Below, one piece after another: positions 37,917 to 50,650 of a stretch of DNA of 64,000 bases. A program made the translations under genes and the position numbers. The notes beneath the pieces are model-generated. The model did not search any database. It was given only the letters and a program-made list of their open reading frames with translations, and was not told the origin of the DNA. Each line of letters opens with the position of its first letter. Positions within the stretch are counted from its first letter, which is position 1. The stretch is from Camarhynchus parvulus (Eukaryota; Chordata; Aves; Passeriformes; Thraupidae): positions 19,182,501 through 19,246,500 of the forward strand of contig NC_044572.1 in the NCBI RefSeq assembly GCF_901933205.1, written 5' to 3'.

Positions 37917-40900
37917 CCCATGAATTCCTACAAAACAGAGTGGTTAGTGGACATTTAAACTTTGGTCTCTGTCCTTTCCCAGAAAGAAAGAAGAAATAAG
38001 ATTCATTTTACTTCATTTTAGTACTTGATTCAGTTGCTTATACACAGCTCACATACACTGGGGTTTCCCACCTGACCTCCAGCTGCCAGTGCAGTGGAGC
38101 ACAAGTCTCTCTTAAATCCTCTCTCTTATCTATAGCTGCAAATAGAGAAACTCTGTCCTAAGAATTGGCCATGCAAGTGTCATCAGCTGAGCTGATCACT
38201 GGAAGGGTCTACTTATAGTCAATGCATAGAGCAGAGTTGTGGGATGAGGTTTTTCTGACCTATTTTGAAAGTCTTCCTTAGGATGAGAAGAATGTCAGCC
38301 TGGAGTCCAATGAGCATTAACTTGTTCTCCATCAACTGAAGTGGGCCAGGAGGGCTGGCTTTGGTGTGTTTGCACCAGAGATGTGTGATCTTAATCTCAT
38401 TGAGTGTGACTGAGCACAGAGCAGTTTGGGGCAGTTGATCCATCACTTTGTTTTTGGTTTCTTGGGATGCTACTTTGCCTTAAGTTGAATTAAACTGCAG
38501 AAGCCCTTCTGTGTGCAAGCCAGGCTGCAAGGTGGAGGCTTGCCGCAAGATCCCCAGGTGCAGCATATTCAGCAGTTTTGCAAGAAATTTTATTTCCTTT
38601 TTTGGTTTTAGAATCAGAGGCAATTTAAGCATAGAATTCAGAATGCAGGTAGTTCTCCTGCATAAACTTGGCAAGAACTTATAATCAGTTCAGCTGCTGT
38701 TTTCAGGCAGAAATTATCCATCTGTACTGCTGATTAATATGGCTGCTGACTTAACCAATATTAACAGGCCTTGCTGAAGAGATATTATTACATTAGAAGT
38801 GATTAAAGGTGCATTCCAAGCAGCAATGATTCTTGGAACCATACCTGTTACTGAAATGTTGACAACATTGATATCAGGATTTTAATATCCTGCTTGATAA
38901 TTAAACATCTGCCTGGCACAGATTTCCTCCGTGTCTGCTCTATGGGATCAGATATTACTCCTGAGTTACTGAAGAGAATTATATTCATGTACTGGTCAGT
39001 GAAAGATTGACATTGGTGCTATGTCTTGGTAATGTTTCACAAAGATGAGCCTAAAGGAACAAAAAGCAGTTGCCGACTTAGGAGAAAAATTCAGGTTCTC
39101 TAGTCTTTGCATCTTCCAGCTTGTCTTCAGTTTCAGGGTAGAATGCTTCAGGGTACTCTGTGCTGCCTGATTTTCATTTAACAGTGGAGGGGGGGTAGTT
39201 AGTCTAAGGAAAAGAAAGATGCTTCTTGAAAGGAAACAACATAAAAGAATTATGAACTCCTTGTAGATGTCCGTGTAGTACAGCACACTTTACATGAATT
39301 ATTGGTATTGTCAATTCTTCTGGAGTGTGGAGAAGAATGGGATCTGCTTCAGTTTGCTGCTTAATTCTTCATTTCCTTTAAAATAAATGAAATAAAAGAC
39401 AGCTTGTTAAAGAGGAGGCATTGTTTGTATGTTTGGAGGCTGCCATAAAAAGGATGACTTCTATTTTACTGGTTTTCTAATATTTGTTATTTTTTCAGAC
39501 TTTTAATTTAAAAGGCCTTTAGCATGATCTTCTAGGGGAGGAAGGGGAAGTTGTAATAACACTGCATGTGTGTGCATAGCTTTCCAAATCTTCTGGATAA
39601 GTTTGTTGACAAATACCCATCCAATGAAACAAAAGGGAAAACGCTCTAAAGAAACATCATTTTAATAAAGCCATGCTGAAAAGAAAGGCCTTGCAATATG
39701 CTAAATGAAAGAAAACTGTAGAGACAATTCAGACACCAGGTAGTCCATATGAAACAGAAGAAGTAGTGGCTATCATGTTTTTGGAAAACACATAATTTGT
39801 TGCTCACACTTTTTTAGATATCAGAGACGGACTTCATATGTGATAATGCTAAATATCTACAACATGGACAGCTGCACCTGAAACATGCCCACTGGAATTC
39901 CTTCACAATCAGTAAACATACAATAATGACTAGCTTTTTCTTTGGGATAAGAACAAGGATTTTTAATAAGGGTCTCATTGAGAGTTTCTAGGAAACTGAT
40001 GCCGTCAACTGTCAAATTGCAAGGACACAGGTATGGCACAGGCATTGTCATATCTGCCAGGAGTATCTTATATATTCTAGAGCATTTCACATGGCACTAA
40101 ATGCCTGTGCTTGAGTGTCTGAGTTGAACCCTATTAGTCCTATACTTGGTCAGTGTCTCCTGGGATTTTATGCATCCTTTAATGCCATTTTCCCAATGCT
40201 ATGATTGAGTCCAAGACGCTTCCCCTAAATTGCTTTACTTCATTTGCTTCTGGGGGTTACCCAAAGTATCTTGCCTGAGTATTGAGTCACAGAAATCAAG
40301 AAAACAGCATTCAACATTTCTGTTAAGAAAGCATTCCTTTATTATGATGCTGGGGCCATGGAGAAGGGTGCCTCCATGGTGTGTCCATCTCAACAGTTTT
40401 CTCATGATTTTATATATCCTTTACATTATGAGACTCTGTGAATTCCCCCTCCAAGTCCTGTCCACTCAGTACTGTCCATTGTCTTCATCCACAGCTCCTT
40501 TTGAGGGCTGTTTCTGTGTTGTGGCTCTTAATATGTGCGCAGTTCCCATCTGCTGACATAAGGGGTCTTTTATTGTTATGAGGCCCTGGCGTTCCTCTTC
40601 AGGTAGGCACTGTCCTGTCTCCCTCTTATCTAAGCAGTTCCTCCTGGTCTTCCTTGATTTAGTGTTCTGGAGGGCTATGGGGTTTTATAAGTGGATCCTG
40701 GTTATGTAGTGTTCCCTCAACTTCACAGCCCCTTGCTGTCTATGTCCTCAAGCAGTTTTCTATTGCAGAGTAGTACTTAAACACCTAAGCAAAAATATTA
40801 AACATATTTAAGAAGTTACAGGGTTTAAAAAGAACTACAAAATTAAGCAGAATTACAAAATTATTTGTGTAGCTCATTTCAGTATTTCCCCTGCCTCTTA

Positions 40901-43900
40901 TGCCCAATGCAGCCCTTCTTTTGGTAGCAGCAAAGGCCAAACTCAGTTATAGAAAACTTTTAGAACATACTGACTCAGAAGTTCTATTCAGAATCCTGTT
41001 GAAGCACAGTGGGTGAGGTACTGAATAACTGTCTCTAAATATCAGAACTTTACTGGAGAAGGAAGAAGAAGAAGAGAAAAATCAACTATAATTATGGGAA
41101 TCTGAATGGCTGATGACAGGTAAGATGACCAGAACCTTTGCTCTTTTTCCTCACTGTGCTGGAGAGCTGTGCTGTTTGGTGTGCTCAGCACCAGCTGCAT
41201 TCACCCTTAGTTGTGCCACCTAATGTTGTTCCTCCCCTTTTCCATCCTTGTTCACTGTTCTGTTCTTTCTCAAAGTTCTGTGCCCAAATGTTCTGTTATT
41301 TCTCAAACATGAGTCCAAAGTCAGAAATCAGACAAGATACCTAATTCCCATTGATTTCAGTGCAAGTTGGACACACAGAAATTAGATTCTCAAGTACATT
41401 TTATGAATGTGGGTCTTCTTATTCTGAAAAGATCAAGTTGAGGAGAACAGAAAATGGAAAGGAATAATAAGGGGTTTTTTTTGCAACATGAACTCATTTT
41501 CTTAGATGTTTTCCAGGTTATTTTGAAATGTATTTTGAGGCGTTTCAGTCTCTCCATAAGAAAATCTAATTTTAAGAGGCTAGTGCAAATTCTGTTATTC
41601 CAGTCATAGATGGGTGAGGCAGTACAAGAAAAGCTGTATTATCTCATCTCATAATTTAAATCTTAGTGTCATGTTCCTAGGGGTTCAGGAGTGTCTGGGT
41701 TTTAGTCTTGAAATGGGAGGATCTAATGTTCTATATGCAGATGTTATAGGTAATTAATAAAGATATATATTTTAAATTGATGGCCAGATTGGGGCTTTCT
41801 AGGACAGTTTTGCCATTATTGTTCTGAGTGACATTGAATAATCATGAAATTTTAATTTCTGAAGGACAAAGTCTTCTTTTTCTTTTGATAACAGCATATT
41901 TAACAGGTGTATTGTAGACTATTCATTCTTCCACAAAATATGCCTTGTAGCTTTATCTAGTGGTTTTTCTGTCAAGCTGAAAATGAATGGCTAAAACTTG
42001 AAAGGGGTGAAGGAGAATGTTCATAATTATGCAAATACAACTTTGCAATGAAAGGAGATTTTGCTCTCTGGTGGGATCTGACAGGAGTTTATGTAGCAGA
42101 GGTTTCTAAGATTGTATAGATAAATGATGATGATTCACAGACTTCAGTATTTAAATCTGCACCTCATCAATCTTAACAGGACTCTCTGGATAGAGGATTT
42201 TTTTCAGACCTTGGTTTAGAGTTCAGAACATCTGATTGAGCAAGGTGTCCCACTGAGCTACAGACAGGCCAATTTTCTGTGTCTGACAGCAAACCAAAAC
42301 CAGTATGGCTATTGCCACATCCAGCTGCCTGTGACACCTCAGGTCCATTATCTTTGTACTATTTATACATTCATAGAGCAGGAGTTTACTTCATCATGAG
42401 TCTAATAAGAGGTCTGAACTCTTTCTTCTTGGTCTGTAATAAAAACAGTTAAATTTCATTGTCACAATATATTCTTGCTTTGGAGTTAGTGTGTAACTAT
42501 ATGTGTATTCTGGGTATGCAATATTATTGATGTACACATTAATAATTTTGTGTACCGTGGTCTTGCTTGAAAAGACCATGTGTCATGATGTGGAAGGTTT
42601 TGTGTTTTCTATGTCATCATAAAATTAAAAATTATTGTGATTAATGAGGACAGATTTTAATTTTTAAGTTGCTGATATCTATGAATATATATTATGGCAA
42701 AAAGTTCAATGGCCACTAAAAAGGAACAATCCAGTCTTTTGAGGAAGACTGACTGGAATGGTTTATCTAGAGGAGAGTTAGTGAACTCAAGCTTAAAGCT
42801 GTCAATGTATAAGATCCTCCCAGTGGACTTTATGAAATATTTTCACAGGATTTAAAGTCAGGATTAATACTTCCACTTTTTTGCAAAAAGAAAGCAGAGA
42901 ATAAGATTCCTTGGGCTGCTCTGGCAGCTTTGCACTGTATCAGCAACACAAAGCAATAACAAAGCTTTTTTAACAGGCCTGTTAAACCTGCTTTACAGCT
43001 GCTTTGCATCACTGGAGTGGTACAAAGCAGCCAGCATCCACTGGTGGATCTGGCTCTACATGCTTAGCGGTCTGCTGCTAGTGCTGGTAGCAGCAAGAGG
43101 GCTGTGAATGACCCCAGCATGAACTGCATGAGTGATGTTTGGTAGTGGTAGGGTTGGACTGCTGGTGTGAGAGCCAGAAAGGTATCAAAAGGCAGAGAAA
43201 ACCTTCTCTGGTGCTAGAGCTAAACTGACTTACACTGAAATTTCAAGTAATTTTTTCTCCTAACATTTCTTACGTCCAGTGTTTCTCTGCTTCACAGAGG
43301 CCTTTTCTAGGAATCCCTTTGAAACAACATTCTTTTGAGATGGAGTGTTTTTCAATAAAAGGAGAAAGTCTCCATCTCTAGTGCCTCTGCCTTCTTTTCA
43401 TGGCTTCACTGGTTTGAAGTGGCTGACACAAAATCACTGTGAGCATCATATTAAAGCGCTGCTTTTTTCTTCTGTGGCATTTTCCTGACCTGAAATCACA
43501 GGCATGCCACAGCTGTGTGTGACTTATGGGCAAACCTGTGGATTTGACTTGTGACAAGGGTGGGTCACTTTGGATGCCTTCCCTGGAGATTTTTTAGCTG
43601 AAAATATTTGCTTCCTAATGTAAACCTATGGGATCTGTGTTTTTGAATTTTTCTGGCGTGCATGTGTCCTCCTTACAGGCAGGGTTGGAGACAAACCTTT
43701 AAGTTTGTGATGCTGAACCTTTCTTAATGTGTTTTTAAAACTGCTTTGTTAAATTTCCCATAGTTAAATGTTTCAGTGGGCTTCCCCTGGGTGGAGGGTG
43801 CCGGCAGTTGGAGGCTGTGCCCCAGGCTGGAGGCTGGTAATACCTTTGAAAATCTTTGGCAGGGATATCCTATCCCAGAAAGTGCATTGGTTTATTTACA

Positions 43901-44576
43901 AATGGATGAATTACAATGAATTTAACATCCACAAATGCTGTCAACTTTTGGCTATTTGCATGCTCAGTAGTGAGGCAGCTAAAAAGTTACTTTGAAAAGA
44001 AAGTAAGTGTCTAATCTCTAAGAAATCATGTTTTGGCTGAGCAGTGACTGCTTCAACTCAACTGAACTGAAATGGAGAGAGAAGGCACTGGAAATCTACC
44101 TGTGACCTTGTTTCTTGTCCTCTGAAGCTCCTATTCATCAAAGTGCATAGCATCTTGCTGGCCTCCTTGCTAAACTGGGACTACCAGGAAATGGCAGTGT
44201 TTAAAATTGCCTTTTCTCACCTCCAGCTTCTCAAGAAACAACCCTTCTTTTCAGGCAAAGAGCTATCCACAGCAAGTACTGAATGAGTACATTCGTCACA
44301 GGGAGCCATTTGTCAGCTCCAGTTGGGATTACTGTATAATGCTCTTCCTGCTGGTACACAATATGGCTTAGGCTACCCCATACTCCAGTTCCCATAGTGA
44401 TTGCTGGACTCCTGGTGGCTCTTTAGTGTCCTGTTCACTCCTCAGAGCTATTGCTGCAACAAACCTTGGTTATTTTAAAGGGTCTTTACTAGTATGATTT
44501 TTTAACTGTCCTCACTGTCATGACCAAGAAATAAGGAGAAGGTCTACAAGTACCTGAATCAAATTCTTCTCTGCTG
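37917..44576. other. Intergenic, no gene seen
   Basis: No exon could be supported. A candidate conserved block at 38720-39010 is listed separately. The stretch 40350-40760 is C/T-rich and GC-richer than its surroundings; it could be an old LTR or other worn repeat that I cannot classify. The other open frames here are short and unremarkable. Confidence 0.55.
38720..39010. promoter_or_regulatory. Candidate conserved noncoding element
   Basis: This block has an unusually dense run of transcription-factor words: GCTGATTAATATGG, ACCAATATTAACAGG, AGTGATTAAAGGTG, GCATTCCAAGCAGCAATGA, GATATCAGGATTTTAATATC and GATAATTAAACATCTGCCTG. It includes homeodomain, TEAD-like (CATTCCA) and E-box (CATCTG) cores. 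It has no repeat or coding signature. Conservation and enhancer function are inferred. Confidence 0.3.
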
Positions 44577-44608
44577 AAAAAAAAAAAAAAAAAAAAGAAA
44601 AAAGAAAG
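44577..44608. repeat. A-rich tract (A20 then GAAAAAAGAAAG)
   Basis: Twenty consecutive A residues are followed by A-rich sequence. This looks like the poly-A tail of a retroposed sequence, but I do not recognise the 470 bases upstream and no target duplication was identified. Confidence 0.9.
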
Positions 44609-47600
44609 CTATTAAAACAAATTTTAGAACAGAATAGGTGAATTAAGCATCCTACTTTTCCCATTATGTGGCCACATAATGGTCTTCTCTCTAACATGAT
44701 GAGATTGATGCTCTCAATCTATAAGCACTGGCAGTTCTTTTTACCAGAAATCCATTCAAACAAAAGAAAAGAAAATATGGCAAGTAAAAAAAAAACAAAC
44801 AACAACACAAAGAAACACATACAAGGATACCCTTAACAGCATTTTGACAATGGAAACAGAAAAAATGTTGAATAGCTCACAAAGTCACCTGGATACCTTA
44901 GATAGATACAGAGTGCAAGATAATTAGACACAGTGATGATGGGTAGCACACAGTGCAATAGGTGAAAAATTCTGGTACCTCTTTTGTAACTTCCCTGCAA
45001 TGGTCTGTCCTGACCGTTAGCATCTTTGTGTGGGTACATACATGGGTAAGAAAGAAAGAGAACAGAGTAAAGCAAGTGGCCAAATCTCTCACATCAGAAC
45101 AAGTTTGCTGACAAGGCAGAGAAATGTGTGAAAAGCCCTGCAGCAAACACTCAGTGCGCTCCATTTTTCACCAGAGGACAGCTGGTACCCAGATGGCCTG
45201 GTATCAGAGGAGAACAAAGCTGATTTAAGCCATGCACGTTTCCCCCCATGAGCCGACACATACACATCGTAGCTGTAAGCAAAGTTTTCTCCTGCCATCC
45301 CAGCCCAAATGGGTGGGACAAGGCAGATTATGAGGAAAGGGTTGGATTGCTGCCTAACAGGGTTTTTGACCTTCTTGGTTAACTATATCAGGTTTTGGAA
45401 TACAGTTTAATCTTGAAAAATTGGTCTGGGCTATCAACATTTCAGAAGAATTTTGTCTTCTGCACTGCAGTGCTTTCTGGAACAGGTTACAATGCAAATG
45501 ATTTTGGTTACTATATATTTTTCTAAAAATCCAAAGTGCAAAATGAATATTTCAGATGAAGGATCCTACCTGAATAAAACTGGCACTAGTCTGATTCTTT
45601 AAAGATTCTTCCAAAACAAAAGGATTCTGTTTATTTTCCTTGTCCATAAATGTTGCAGTCTTTGAGTATTGAGATTCTCTGTACAGACTGCTAATCCTGA
45701 GAGACTGTAATGAGAGCAAGCAGATCTCCACATCCTATTTACATGCAAAAGATAAGGCAAAACAGTTTTCTTCTCTGTTTTAGGTTTTCTTGTAGGGACA
45801 CAATTACCTGACATATAGTAAGGTTTGTAGGGCAGAGTGTCCTGTTCAGTTCTAACTTTACCTGAAAATGAATGGCCTGCCTGGTTCTTTGTGGTTTCTT
45901 GTTATTGTCCTTACATATTTGGGGAATTTATCTTTTTTTAGTGATCAGATGCAATGGAGAGTGGAAGGATGGATGGTAAGTAGTCAGAAGGGTGCCGCTG
46001 AGTCGGGGTCATTGACTCCGTGTGGTAACATTTCACATTCATGGTTTGAAAGCCTTATGAGTTTTACAGGGGATAGTGATGGCCAATGATGCAATCCAGA
46101 TTCCCATCATAAAATGCCATGCTCTGTATTTCTAGTTTTGTTTCATATGTTGATTTCTACTGGGCTCTGTATTCCAATAAATATATATGGACAATCCTGA
46201 CTCTAAGTATAAAATAGCTGAAGTATCATTTTCCATGTAGTCAAAAAACCAGGTGAATACATTGCCACTTGTTATGGGTAAAAGATGATTTTTATCAAAT
46301 AACCCTATATTATTGAGCAGTGTGTTGCTGACATATACAGGGAACCCTAAAAAAATTGCAACCTTCATCTGAAATTCATAATTTTTCCAAAATGCTGCTG
46401 TGGAAAACAGATTATATGGGATATCTTTCACAGATTTATTATCCAAACCATGAAATAAAAATTTTTCACTTTTTTTTTTGTTTACTTGTTTGTTTTTTTC
46501 CAAATATATGTGATTTGTGCAATCAAAAGGGTAAAAGAAAAGAGTATCTCTGGTCTTAATTCTTTGTTTATAGTGAGTCAGGCACCACCCTGGAGAGTCA
46601 CAATTTTTTAGATAAAAGATTTGTGTAAAATGCTCATAATTTGTATAACTAGTTCAGTGCATCTCTCCCAATTAATGAAAATATTAATAGTTTTGTAATT
46701 TTATCCCTGTATTTCTTTTTAAAGCTTTCAAGAATTCTTTTTCCTATTATTCCTAGCAGCCAAATTGTGCTGGAGTCACAATTTGTTTTACAAGTGTCAC
46801 TAAGTGAGCGAACTGGAGCAGTCTTTGAAGTGATTCATATCAAGTGTTTTGTGCTTTAATCGGCCTTTTTGGTTCATTTCTCTGTAAGGTACCTCTAAGG
46901 ACATAAACCACTTGATATTTAAACAGCTAAGGATATATTTGCATGTATTTTTATGAAAATTCTGCCTATGGTAAATATATTTTCCAGTGTAGGCAGAAGT
47001 AATATTTCATACAAACAAAGCTCTAATCATACCTGAAGTAATGCAGTTGTGGAATATTATTTTGAATAATATATCTCTAGCACATGTATAATTTTTACAG
47101 TTTATATTACAACGGGAATATCTTAGCTGATTAGAGTAGGTATGGTGATTGAAACATACATAAGTGAAAATGGAGCAACTGTTCTTACCTTGTAAAAAAT
47201 TTAACCAAAAGGAAAATCATCTGAGAGACTGCAGATTGAGAAGATGTGGCTGTATATTATCAAAATCACAGCAAGGGTTTTTTCCCTGCTTCTTGGAATA
47301 CATTTGTATTCCAATATCTTTGTTTTGTGCTGTAGAATTTTAAAAGAATCTGCAGGTTTTAATTTATAGTTCATCTTGCCTTACTGAAGACAGAAGCCTT
47401 TCTGTTACTTTTGTTCTCTGCTTCTAAAACTATAAATTCATCTATGGATAAGAATTATCAGAAATATTCCTCTCACTGACTAATTTAGTCACTTTCAGCC
47501 AAAATTCTGCCAATAAAAAGAGGAGTGTTTAAAGCAACATTGGGGAAAAAAGTGTAAAACTTGAATTATAGTAAGTGTTTGATTGTTCCAAGTGGAATCA

Positions 47601-48289
47601 GCCTTTCCTAAGTATAGATGTCTAGATAGAAATGTTTCTTCCAAGTGGTCAGAGGAGAGTAATGAATATTTCTGGGGTATGTTTTAGCTGATCTGGTTTA
47701 GATTTCTTAGGGTCTTCCCTTGCAAAGAATTTCAATCCAAATGTTGTTTCGTGTTGAAATGGAGTCTGACCTACGCCAGGTTTGGAAGTGAATGAATGCC
47801 AGACAGTTGCGTTGAATACTTTTACATTTGGGGGCAGAAGTCTCGTTCTACCTCACACGTTTTACTTCCATTTTGAATTCCCATCCTGTTACATACTTTT
47901 GAGTTATATTGCACAAACTATGACTTTAATCAAGCCTAGTAGTGGGAACACTTCTAATGTTTTAGGTGAGGCTGAACAGGTAGCTAAAATGCCAGGGTTG
48001 GTTGTCCAGAGTGGTGTACAGCCTTTTAAAAAATACTGCCATTGCAAAGATATTTTCTCAAAGAAATTTTTCCAGAAATATAGCTATGTTTGTAAAATTG
48101 GCATTTAAACATCTGGGAAGCAAAAAATAAGGCTTTGGTTGTTTATACCCATGGGCCATTAACCTTAGAATCAATAACACTGATTTCTCACAGGGTCTGC
48201 AAAACAAACTCAGCCTGTAGACTGCAATATAATAACTGACTTCTGAAGAGTGGTAGATGTGAGTGTTTTTATTTAGAATGTTCCCTTAA
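44609..48289. other. Intergenic, no gene seen
   Basis: This contains the 22-bp palindrome at 44661-44682 and an enhancer-like block at 46740-46920 (CAAGTGTCACTAAGTG, CATATCAAGTGTTTTGTGC, ATAAACCACTTGATATTTAA). The minus-strand frame 46132-46503 (123 codons) and the plus-strand frame 47782-48108 (108 codons) show no recognisable family and are not called as genes. Confidence 0.55.
44661..44682. repeat. Perfect 22-bp palindrome
   Basis: The half-site CCATTATGTGG is followed directly by its exact reverse complement, with no spacer, so all 22 bases are self-complementary. The symmetry stops at the next base pair (C at 44660, T at 44683). It lies 53 bases after the A-rich tract. Confidence 0.97.
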
Positions 48290-48480
48290 CTGTGGCATCA
48301 TTTAAGATATTCACATTAGCTTCATTAAACTTGGCAGACACTGCTGACTGCCAAGCTAACAATTTAATGAGCCAACTAGAATTTAATTGTGGTCTACTGT
48401 CAAAGCATGAAGTCCACAAAAATTAATGACCATATACAATATCTGAATGAGTGCAATAGAGAATATCTGTGATAAGCAGA
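48290..48480. promoter_or_regulatory. Candidate conserved element with NFI-like dyad
   Basis: The core is CTTGGCAG (48330-48337) and its exact inverse CTGCCAAG (48348-48355), separated by 10 bases. TTGGC...GCCAA is the binding-site architecture of NFI, although the usual spacer is shorter. TCATTAAA (48322-48329) abuts the left arm, and its inverse TTTAATGA sits at 48363-48370, so a 16-bp stem with a 7-base bulge can form. Homeodomain words (GAATTTAATTG, AATTAATGACC) follow. No repeat explains the block. Regulatory function is inferred. Confidence 0.35.
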
Positions 48481-49741
48481 ATATTAAAGACTAGTGCCAA
48501 AACTTTGGTAAAGGAAAATATAGTGAAAACTGACTACATTTTAGATGGGTCTGAAAGTAAAATTTTTTATGCATTCCATCTCTCATAAATAGCACATTCT
48601 TTTAATCTCCCTGCCACGTTTCAAAATGAAATGATCAGGAAAAAAGTTATGTAGATGCCTCACTGAATGTTATCAGATTTTGATAACACTGAATCCTATG
48701 GAAACTATTCTCACATTGTTGTAACATGTCTGGTATGTAAAAGCATTGAACTGTCAAGAAGAAGTATATTATTCTTGGAGAAGTAATCCTCAAAGTTTTG
48801 CTTTCTCAGGAAAATGAGAAAATTTCTGTCCAACTAATTAGAAGAGCAGTTTCATTTTTTATACTTTCCTATTGTAGTAGATAGAGATTCCTCAGCAGAA
48901 AAAAAGAGGGATGTGCTAGCTAAGTGTGAGAAATGAAGTGCATCTGGAATAAAAAGCAGGAAGGCAAAAAAATCAAAATATGAAACAATCCATCTAGAAA
49001 ATGAAGAGACAAAAAAATATGTAGTCAAATATGAGAAAACAAGTAACAAATGTGAGCAAGCTGGGAAAAAAATTAAGTGAAAAATGACATGACATAAAAA
49101 TTTATTGACCAAGCTGAAAAAGTCTGAGATGACATGAGAAACAAATTCATAAGTGGCTGAGGCACAGGTTTACGACACTAACCAATCAACAGATTTCTTG
49201 TTCATATTCTTGAATGTGAAACTAATGTCCAATTTCATGTAAAATTATTCCAAGTTGTTTCATTAACTGAGATGTTGCTCTGATAATGCTTCCATCATTG
49301 GACTTGAATATACAGATTTCCCCAGAATAGTAATTTACTTGATTAAATCGCAGATAATAACAGAAAAAAGGCTATTAAGTAACTATTTATAAAATGGTAG
49401 CTTGAGCTGACAATAATAAATCTGATTGTGTATGTTTTTCTTAAACCTGAGTGTCTGTATTTTCTGTTACTGATGAATTCTGGTTTTGAAACAGAAGTAC
49501 TGCTTTTTTATTGGTCATTAAATAATTAATGTTCCTGTATGGAGAAGCCAAGTTGCCTTCTTGATTTTAATTCAGTGGTTAAGATTTAATTGCTAGAAGG
49601 GTTTGGATTAATGTAAAAAAAATTCAGAAAAGTTCAGAAAACATATGGATGATAAAGAAATGAACTTAATGCAACACAATTATGTTGTCCAAATGTAGCC
49701 AAGTCTTACTGACCTTATTTTCAGTGTGCCTGTTTAAGAAA
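48481..49741. other. Intergenic, no gene seen
   Basis: AT-rich sequence without a supported gene or repeat. The minus-strand frame at 48852-49112 is low-complexity (F/S-rich) and treated as chance. Confidence 0.6.
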
Positions 49742-50130
49742 TACCATAGAATAACAGTATGATTTTTGTTGTAAGAATCCCCTCATGGATGTGAAGTTCA
49801 GTCATGCCTCAAAGTGGGGCTAATTTTAAATCCAGATCAGGATGCTCAGGGCCAATCCAGAGGTGGTTTGAAAATCTCCAGGGATGGCAGTTCCATGGCC
49901 TGTCTGATCATCCTATTCCAGAGGCTCAGCCATTCCCATGTGAATGAATATTTTCCAATGTGTAATCAGCATTTCCCTTGTTGCATCTTCTGACCATTGC
50001 CTCTTGTTCTTTAGCTGTGCACCACAATGGAATTCTATGTGTCTTCTCTGTAACACTCTTTCATGTTGTAAGTGACTGCAACTAGATTTCTATTTCATCC
50101 TTCTCCAGGCTTAACAAAACCTGATTTTAT
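49742..50130 (-). mobile_element. CR1 LINE 3' end
   Basis: Read on the plus strand, this is the reverse complement of a CR1 3' end. It starts with CCATAGAATAACAG (the tail repeat), then GATGCTCAGGGCCAATCCAG, CTCCAGGGATGGCAGTTCCA, GCCTGTCTGATCATCCTATT, TTGCATCTTCTGACCATTGC and CTTGTTCTTT, and ends near CTTCTCCAGGCTTAACAAAA. These follow the standard CR1 order (GGATGG.GATTCCACCACC, GACCATTGCCCCTTGTCCT, CTCTAGACTGAACAA). The many mismatches mark it as old. It is 5'-truncated, as usual for CR1. Confidence 0.92.
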
Positions 50131-50492
50131 AAAGTGTTCCAGAAATTTTGATCCACTGGAAATTATGTGTTCAGTTTAATATCGAGTAGTCTCAGAAAAA
50201 TCTCTGCAAAGTGATCATCTGAGTTCATGGGAATGTGCATGCAGTATACATCCTCTTTTGGCCCAACTCCTGTGCATCTGCATTTGTCCCATGACACAGA
50301 TTGTGCTAGGTTTCTTAATTCCAGGAATTCATTCTAGGTCATTCACCAAATGCTTTTGTGAAGGAGGGTTTCTGATGTGTGTGTGAGAGAGATGCAGTGT
50401 CTTTAATTGGAGAGGCTGCTAAAAGACTCCTGTTTAAGCACACATAACATTCACTTATAGGTTATTACCAGTGTGAAAATGCAGCAGTATCA

Positions 50493-50650
50493 TTGCATCA
50501 TGGAGTCATAATCTGTGTTGGAAAGGACCTCTGGAGCCATCCAGTTCCTGGCATAACACAGGCCACACCATCCTGTTAAAACGAGGCTTGATGAAAGCAA
50601 GTTGGCTTTGCCCAAGAGCTTTGGGGCTAGAGCACTCAGGAGAGTCCAGT
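50493..50650 (-). mobile_element. CR1 LINE 3' end fragment
   Basis: ATCATGGAGTCATAATCTGT, then TTGGAAAGGACCTCTGGAGC and CATCCAGTTCC, match the inverted CR1 3' terminus (TCATAGAATCATAGAATG..., TTGGAAAGGACCTCTGGAGATCATCCAGTCC). Similarity fades after about 50600, so the far limit is approximate. It has the same orientation as the CR1 piece about 360 bases upstream, but has its own 3' tail, so it is a separate insertion. Confidence 0.85.

Noticed and set aside
46132..46503. 123-codon minus-strand open frame
   Set aside because: Its start lies in an A-rich tract, it has no known family, and it shows no splice sites or conservation evidence visible here.
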